15,736 nucleotides of DNA from JAPUDS01 sp050258575 (lineage in GTDB: Bacteria > Patescibacteriota > Saccharimonadia > Saccharimonadales > Saccharimonadaceae). Location: the NCBI GenBank assembly GCA_050258575.1, contig JBLMYZ010000013.1, forward strand, positions 1 to 15,736, written 5' to 3'. The translations under genes and the position numbers were made by a program. Under the pieces are notes generated by a model. The model searched no databases. It was not told where the DNA came from and saw only the letters and a program-made list of their open reading frames with translations. Each line of letters begins with the position of its first letter. The first letter of the stretch is position 1. Of the stretch, positions 11,994 through 15,736 are shown piece by piece.

Positions 11994-12788
11994 TCAACAC
12001 ATATCTCTGTGGTGGAGTGCAATAAACGCAATCGCCACAGAAACGGTGGAGAGAGCAATCGAGACGATAGTTTGTGTAACCGGTAGACTTGCTTGTTTGA
12101 TGATCTCGACAGCATCAAACCAGCTAAACATTGACGCAAGGGCCAGCCACTCGAAGTCCGTCGACATTTTACTAAGTGCGAATACGAAATATGATGCCAT
12201 GATGACGATGGCAAGCAGTGTTGCACCGCGAGCGCTGCGTCGGGAGACGGCAGCGAACATGAGGCCGAGACCACCCGACAAGAGCATGATATAGAGCGCG
12301 GCGAGCGAAAAATTGACTAGCGCCGCATGCGTCGTACTGTCGATGTTGTATGGGGCGGTAACTACCAGGAGTGTGGCGTAGATAGTGACGGTCATGGCGG
12401 CAATACCAATACCGACGACAAGCAGTTTTTGTGCCAGCACCGTCCAGCGCGATACCGGTTTGGGGTATAGAAATTCGACAGTGCGGCCAGTTTCTTCTCG
12501 AGCGACGGCATTACTACCAAGCATGCCGGCGAAAATCGCTGCCATAACGGCGATGAAGATATAGGTAACACCGGTATAGCCGCTAATAGAGGTGAGGTTG
12601 AGCCCGCTCATGCCGAACACGGCCTTGAGTGTTGACGGAAAACTATTTAATAATTCGTTAACAACTTTCCCGCCGCCTCGAAAGGTATCGTATTTGACCA
12701 TAGCAGCGGCAATAAAGACTGCCATGACAGCCAGCCACACCAGAATGGATTTGAAGCGTTGGCGGAGTTCGTGGCGAAAGACGTTCAT
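11994..12788 (-). CDS. ABC-2-type exporter permease, second subunit
   Basis: The 264-residue protein has six predicted helices (about 14-32, 74-95, 118-145, 155-178, 188-206, 235-256) and the short cytoplasmic N-terminus MNVFRHELRQRFKSIL typical of ABC-2 permeases. The element AREETGRTVEFLYPKPVSR (96-114) resembles the coupling segment REE..GT..FLL..P.SR of this family. The paralog encoded just upstream has EGRARTTDFLLTKPRRR in the same place. It begins within an ATGA overlap with that gene, which implies coupled translation and a 1:1 heterodimer. The last codons are 19 bases from the inserted transposase element, which does not disrupt the gene. Substrate unknown; such systems export peptides, antibiotics or lipids. 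Confidence 0.9.
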   Translation of the reverse strand: MNVFRHELRQRFKSILVWLAVMAVFIAAAMVKYDTFRGGGKVVNELLNSFPSTLKAVFGMSGLNLTSISGYTGVTYIFIAVMAAIFAGMLGSNAVAREETGRTVEFLYPKPVSRWTVLAQKLLVVGIGIAAMTVTIYATLLVVTAPYNIDSTTHAALVNFSLAALYIMLLSGGLGLMFAAVSRRSARGATLLAIVIMASYFVFALSKMSTDFEWLALASMFSWFDAVEIIKQASLPVTQTIVSIALSTVSVAIAFIALHHRDMC

Positions 12789-13585
12789 GTGAGGCTACGC
12801 ACATCCTTTCGCGTGTAGATAAAAAAACTACCCAGGAGCGACAGGATGATAATAGCGGCACCAACGCGAAGGTATTCGTACTGGTACGTGCCGTATTGGA
12901 CGACATGAGAGAAATCGACGTATTTGGCCGGTGCAATCCACCGTATTGTGTCCGAGTCGACTAGGGCGCCGATAGTGCCAATCAAAAATATTCCAAAGGC
13001 AACCGCGAGAGCCGTTGGCGTAACGGTTCTTAGTTTTGGGATGAGCTGGGACAATAGCGCACCGACTGCGAAAAACCAGAGCTGGATCATACCAGCGACA
13101 CTGGTAATCATGAAAAATATCCGCAGATCGTAATCACCTGCCTTGACTACCTGACTCATCATAAATGTTGTAAACACAATAACCAATGTCATACCAACAA
13201 TACTAACGATTCCGGCGACGCATTTGGCAAAAAATATACTCGAGCGGCGGCGGGGTTTGGTTAGCAAAAAGTCAGTCGTACGCGCGCGTCCTTCCCGGCT
13301 AAACAGTCCTAGACCAAGGCTAGCGCCGAACATAGCGCTGGCAAGAAGGATAACCGTGAAAACGTTACCGAGAAAACCGAGAAATGAAAATAGTGTCTCT
13401 ACGTTCATACCAAGCGCAGCGTGAACGGCAAACGGTAAAGTGGCAAAAAGCTGCCGGGTAGCCGCGGCATCCTTGCTAAATGACGGATAAACGCTGACGT
13501 AGATGGTGATAAGCGCGACGAAGGCTAGTGCCCAGAGAAGTAACATAATGCGCAGCGACCGTAGCTCAAACTTGAACACGTTCAT
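12785..13585 (-). CDS. ABC-2-type exporter permease, first subunit
   Basis: The 266-residue membrane protein has six predicted helices (about 13-30, 65-88, 109-134, 147-168, 176-193, 240-257). It starts MNVFKFELRSLR, close to the start of its partner permease (MNVFRHELRQRF), and carries EGRARTTDFLLTKPRRR (95-111), so the two arose by duplication. Its ATG overlaps the ATPase stop in ATGA (13582-13585), and its own stop overlaps the next ATG in the same way. With the ATPase it should form a complete exporter of two permeases and two ATPase copies. Confidence 0.9.
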   Translation of the reverse strand: MNVFKFELRSLRIMLLLWALAFVALITIYVSVYPSFSKDAAATRQLFATLPFAVHAALGMNVETLFSFLGFLGNVFTVILLASAMFGASLGLGLFSREGRARTTDFLLTKPRRRSSIFFAKCVAGIVSIVGMTLVIVFTTFMMSQVVKAGDYDLRIFFMITSVAGMIQLWFFAVGALLSQLIPKLRTVTPTALAVAFGIFLIGTIGALVDSDTIRWIAPAKYVDFSHVVQYGTYQYEYLRVGAAIIILSLLGSFFIYTRKDVRSLT

Positions 13586-14487
13586 GCTATAGTAGTATCT
13601 TTCTCGTAAAAATGCATAAAGATATCTTCGAGCGAGGGTTCGTCGAGGGTGATAGAAGTAAGCGGCAGCGTGGATAACAGTTTTAACAGCTGGTTGACGT
13701 CACCGCGAAAAATAAACTGCACTGTTCGTTTGTCGATACGGCAGTTACTGATGCCCTCGAGAGTAAATACTGCCGGGTCGATTTTTTTAGCTGTCTCCAA
13801 GCGACACTGCAGGTAGGAGTTTTTGCGTAGCTCCTGGATGCGCTGTGTTTCGACGAGTTGGCCTTCGCGAATAATCGCCACGCGGTCGCAGAGTTTTTGG
13901 ACTTCACTCAGGATATGCGACGAAAACAGCACCGTTGCGCCGCGTTCATTTTCGCGCTGCAGCAAGTCGAAAAATGTCGCTTGCATGAGTGGGTCGAGAC
14001 CGCCGGTCGGTTCGTCGAGGATGATGAGATCCGGCGCGTGCTGCAAACCTTGTACGATGCCGACTTTTTTCTTGTTGCCATAACTCAGGTCGTCAATTTT
14101 TTTAGTGAGGTTGAGGTCCAGGAGCTCGGCGAGTTCGTGCATACGGGCCTCGGTAGTGTTTTTAGAGGCGCTATAAAAGCTGGCGCTGTAGCGCAACAGG
14201 TCGATCACTCGCATGTTGTCGTAGTAAAATACTTCGCTCGGTAGGTAACCGATACGGTCGCGGATAGCCGGACCATTTGTCATGATATCCTGACCGAAGA
14301 TACGCGCCGACCCGCTCGTCGGTCGAATGAGTCCAAGTAGCGTGCGAATAGTGGTTGACTTGCCGGCGCCGTTTGGTCCAATAAAACCAAACATCTCGCC
14401 TTGTGTCACTTGCAGCGTGACGTTATCAATACCCCGCGCCGACCCATACCGTTTTGTCAGCTGTTGGGTTTCGATAACGTGCTTCAT
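13582..14487 (-). CDS. ABC transporter ATP-binding protein
   Basis: This is the motor subunit for the two permeases encoded downstream. The 301-residue protein has Walker A GPNGAGKST (37-45), the signature LSYGN (134-138) in place of LSGGQ, Walker B LIILDEP (154-160, catalytic Glu159), the D loop GGLD (162-165) and switch His191 in FSSHILSE. A C-terminal domain of about 80 residues (220-301) ends with the LEDIFMHFY motif common in exporters of the antibiotic/Nat type. The Y in the signature and the following NKKKVG are common in that subgroup. It is expressed from an extended -10 that ends 9 nt before the ATG, with AGGTGG between them, so the mRNA probably has almost no leader. Likely functions in export or self-protection; the substrate is not evident. 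Confidence 0.94.
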   Translation of the reverse strand: MKHVIETQQLTKRYGSARGIDNVTLQVTQGEMFGFIGPNGAGKSTTIRTLLGLIRPTSGSARIFGQDIMTNGPAIRDRIGYLPSEVFYYDNMRVIDLLRYSASFYSASKNTTEARMHELAELLDLNLTKKIDDLSYGNKKKVGIVQGLQHAPDLIILDEPTGGLDPLMQATFFDLLQRENERGATVLFSSHILSEVQKLCDRVAIIREGQLVETQRIQELRKNSYLQCRLETAKKIDPAVFTLEGISNCRIDKRTVQFIFRGDVNQLLKLLSTLPLTSITLDEPSLEDIFMHFYEKDTTIA

Positions 14488-14496
14488 ACACCACCT

Positions 14497-14505
14497 AGTG
14501 TATCA
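14497..14505 (-). promoter_or_regulatory. ABC operon extended -10, overlapping the upstream stop codon
   Basis: On the minus strand TGA-TACACT (hexamer 14497-14502, TGA 14503-14505) forms an extended -10. The TGA is also the stop codon of the upstream gene. The expected start near 14490 is about 3 nt before the ATG at 14487. The -35 region is A-rich without a clear hexamer. Confidence 0.55.
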
Positions 14506-15736
14506 TTTTTTATGTTTTAGAGTTTGCTTTTGAGTAATATCGTTCACTACATCATCGAAAGATGGGGCGGTTTTGTGTGTGGAGATAATCGAAGATGGCG
14601 ACGCAAGCGGCCGGCGTGGTTTGACGACAGTCTTTTTGGATTTTTTACCGGAGCTTTTTGCGGATTTAGTATGGGGTGAGTGTGCTGGCGTTGCGAGGAG
14701 ATTTTTTTCAAGCTGATCGTTGGCGGCTTTGATATCGTCAACAATAAATCGTGCAGGGATTTCTTCGTCACTGGCCGGTTCAATATTTAACTCAATCTGA
14801 TCTTTGACGTCTGGCTCGCGCTCGATATCGAGAATATTTTGACCGTTATCAGCAGGCGGTTCTGCTGGTGTAACAGGCAATGTATCAGTTATAATTTCCG
14901 GATCTGGTTCCGTAGTAGCTGGATGGCGCGAAACGTTAGAAGACGGTAGTACTGGTATTTTACGGATAGTTGGTGGCGACGACAACGGACGCTTCGGGGT
15001 GGTCTCGGTGTGGTTTGGTTTAGACGGTTTGGTTGGCGGCGTGTTTTCGTCTGTTGTTTTGTCGCCGAGGACATATTGGTAAATGATATCCTCATGGATG
15101 ATAGCAAAGGCTGTGGCGCGCGTACTGAGTTCTGAAGAAATAATAGGAAGCTTGAGTTCTTCTTCGAGGTCAAGTATATCGTTGAAACTAGCCACCGGGA
15201 CAACTTCTCTCTGTGTTTTATCAAGTTGTCTGGTTGTGCGGATGATAATACCGTTGTGGTAACGGTAGATCTTTTCAAGCTCTCGTTGGTAAGGAGTCTT
15301 GAAAATTTGTCGACGGAGACCGAGTAAAACAAGACCGATTCCAGCAAGAATACTAACAGCAGCAGCTAACTGTTTAATAGTCGTAGCGAAAGACTGGGCT
15401 GCTTTCATATCTTCGTTTATAACTTGCTTAGTATCGGTCTTGTCAACGTGGGTGACTGGTTGATAGATTTTGTCGTCTAGGGCGAGCGTGACTGTCGATA
15501 CGCGTTTATCTTCAAAATCGGTGCCGTCAACAGTCCCATGTATGCGGGTGATATAAGTGACGACAACACGGTTGGTGGTTGGCAATGCTAAAGCATTACT
15601 AAACTCAGCCGCAACACGCTTATAATCGGCGTATGGGATGACTACTTTGGTTTTGTCGTTAATATGCGCCGCAGTTACCTGCTCAGTCGTGGGCGCAACG
15701 AGCTGAAAATCTTTCGTCCAGACATTTGAATCGGTT
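14503..15736 (-). CDS. DUF5305-like single-pass membrane protein (N-terminus beyond window)
   Basis: The frame is open to the right edge, giving 410 visible residues; the start lies outside the window. The visible order is an external beta-rich domain (1-120, with NRVVVTYITRIHGTV), one membrane helix (about 120-140, LAAAVSILAGIGLVLLGL, followed by RRQ), a cytoplasmic conserved piece (about 150-225, with REVVPVASFNDILDLEEELKL and AFAIIHEDIIYQYVLGD), and a long Pro/Ser/Lys-rich, probably disordered tail. The external domain, helix and short SL.DL...YYY-like cytoplasmic piece match what I recall of DUF5305, whose function is unknown. The tail ends in basic clusters (KSAKSSGKKSKK) and SFDDVVNDITQKQ. 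An internal TTG at 15585 is not needed as a start because the frame continues upstream. It lies 15 bases from the ABC ATPase gene and may be co-transcribed with it. Confidence 0.75.
   Translation of the reverse strand, partial: TDSNVWTKDFQLVAPTTEQVTAAHINDKTKVVIPYADYKRVAAEFSNALALPTTNRVVVTYITRIHGTVDGTDFEDKRVSTVTLALDDKIYQPVTHVDKTDTKQVINEDMKAAQSFATTIKQLAAAVSILAGIGLVLLGLRRQIFKTPYQRELEKIYRYHNGIIIRTTRQLDKTQREVVPVASFNDILDLEEELKLPIISSELSTRATAFAIIHEDIIYQYVLGDKTTDENTPPTKPSKPNHTETTPKRPLSSPPTIRKIPVLPSSNVSRHPATTEPDPEIITDTLPVTPAEPPADNGQNILDIEREPDVKDQIELNIEPASDEEIPARFIVDDIKAANDQLEKNLLATPAHSPHTKSAKSSGKKSKKTVVKPRRPLASPSSIISTHKTAPSFDDVVNDITQKQTLKHKK

Noticed and set aside
15583..15585. TTG at 15585 as start of the DUF5305-like gene
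   Set aside because: The frame stays open for 50 more codons to the window edge with protein-like sequence, so the true start lies beyond the window.
1..15736. Alternative genetic code (UGA as glycine) as in some CPR lineages
   Set aside because: Two ATGA overlaps in the ABC operon and other genes end at UGA exactly where family length and the next gene require a stop.
1..15736. CRISPR array, tRNA or rRNA genes, or a defence-island gene cluster
   Set aside because: No regularly spaced direct repeats, cloverleaf or rRNA-like sequence was seen, and the gene families present are housekeeping, signalling or transport.

Overview
This window reads as a compact bacterial chromosome segment of roughly 50% GC. 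It most resembles a Patescibacteria/CPR genome, probably a Saccharibacteria (TM7)-like organism; this is inference from gene content and style, because there is no rRNA or other phylogenetic marker to confirm it. Genes are tightly packed, several mRNAs look leaderless, and stop-start overlaps of the form ATGA show that UGA is an ordinary stop codon, so this is not a Gracilibacteria/SR1-type code. There are no tRNA or rRNA genes, no CRISPR array and no prophage.

Layout from left to right. A truncated + strand gene ends at 113 and is followed by three hairpins, the last a rho-independent terminator. The ribosome-assembly GTPase gene der (minus) and an unknown 102-residue gene (plus) diverge from back-to-back promoters with overlapping -35 boxes. 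An RsuA/RluB-type pseudouridine synthase (minus) follows, preceded by a palindromic operator-like site. Next comes a two-component pair: a membrane histidine kinase and a response regulator with a long Pro/Thr-rich tail in place of a DNA-binding domain. Then come a small unknown gene, a 355-base gap with alternative hairpins, and a two-helix membrane peptide gene.

The second half is dominated by membrane proteins. An MMPL/RND-type exporter and a VIT1/CCC1-family transporter form a minus-strand operon, with a candidate 28-codon basic gene nested in frame at the 3' end of the exporter gene. Diverging from them is a fused multi-helix membrane / spermidine-synthase-like protein. A single-gene Y1 (HUH) transposase element of about 718 bp with 41-bp inverted ends occupies the gap between that gene and an ABC-2 exporter operon (ATPase and two permeases joined by ATGA overlaps). 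Upstream of the operon lies a DUF5305-like membrane protein gene that runs off the right edge.

The most interesting signals are: the in-frame nested small gene with its own promoter, Shine-Dalgarno site and start codon; the inverted-repeat-bounded Y1 transposase element; the 18-bp palindrome over the rluB promoter; the repeated placing of a -10 box only 7-10 nt before an ATG; and the overlapping divergent promoters upstream of der. No wholly new multi-gene defence-type system is visible.
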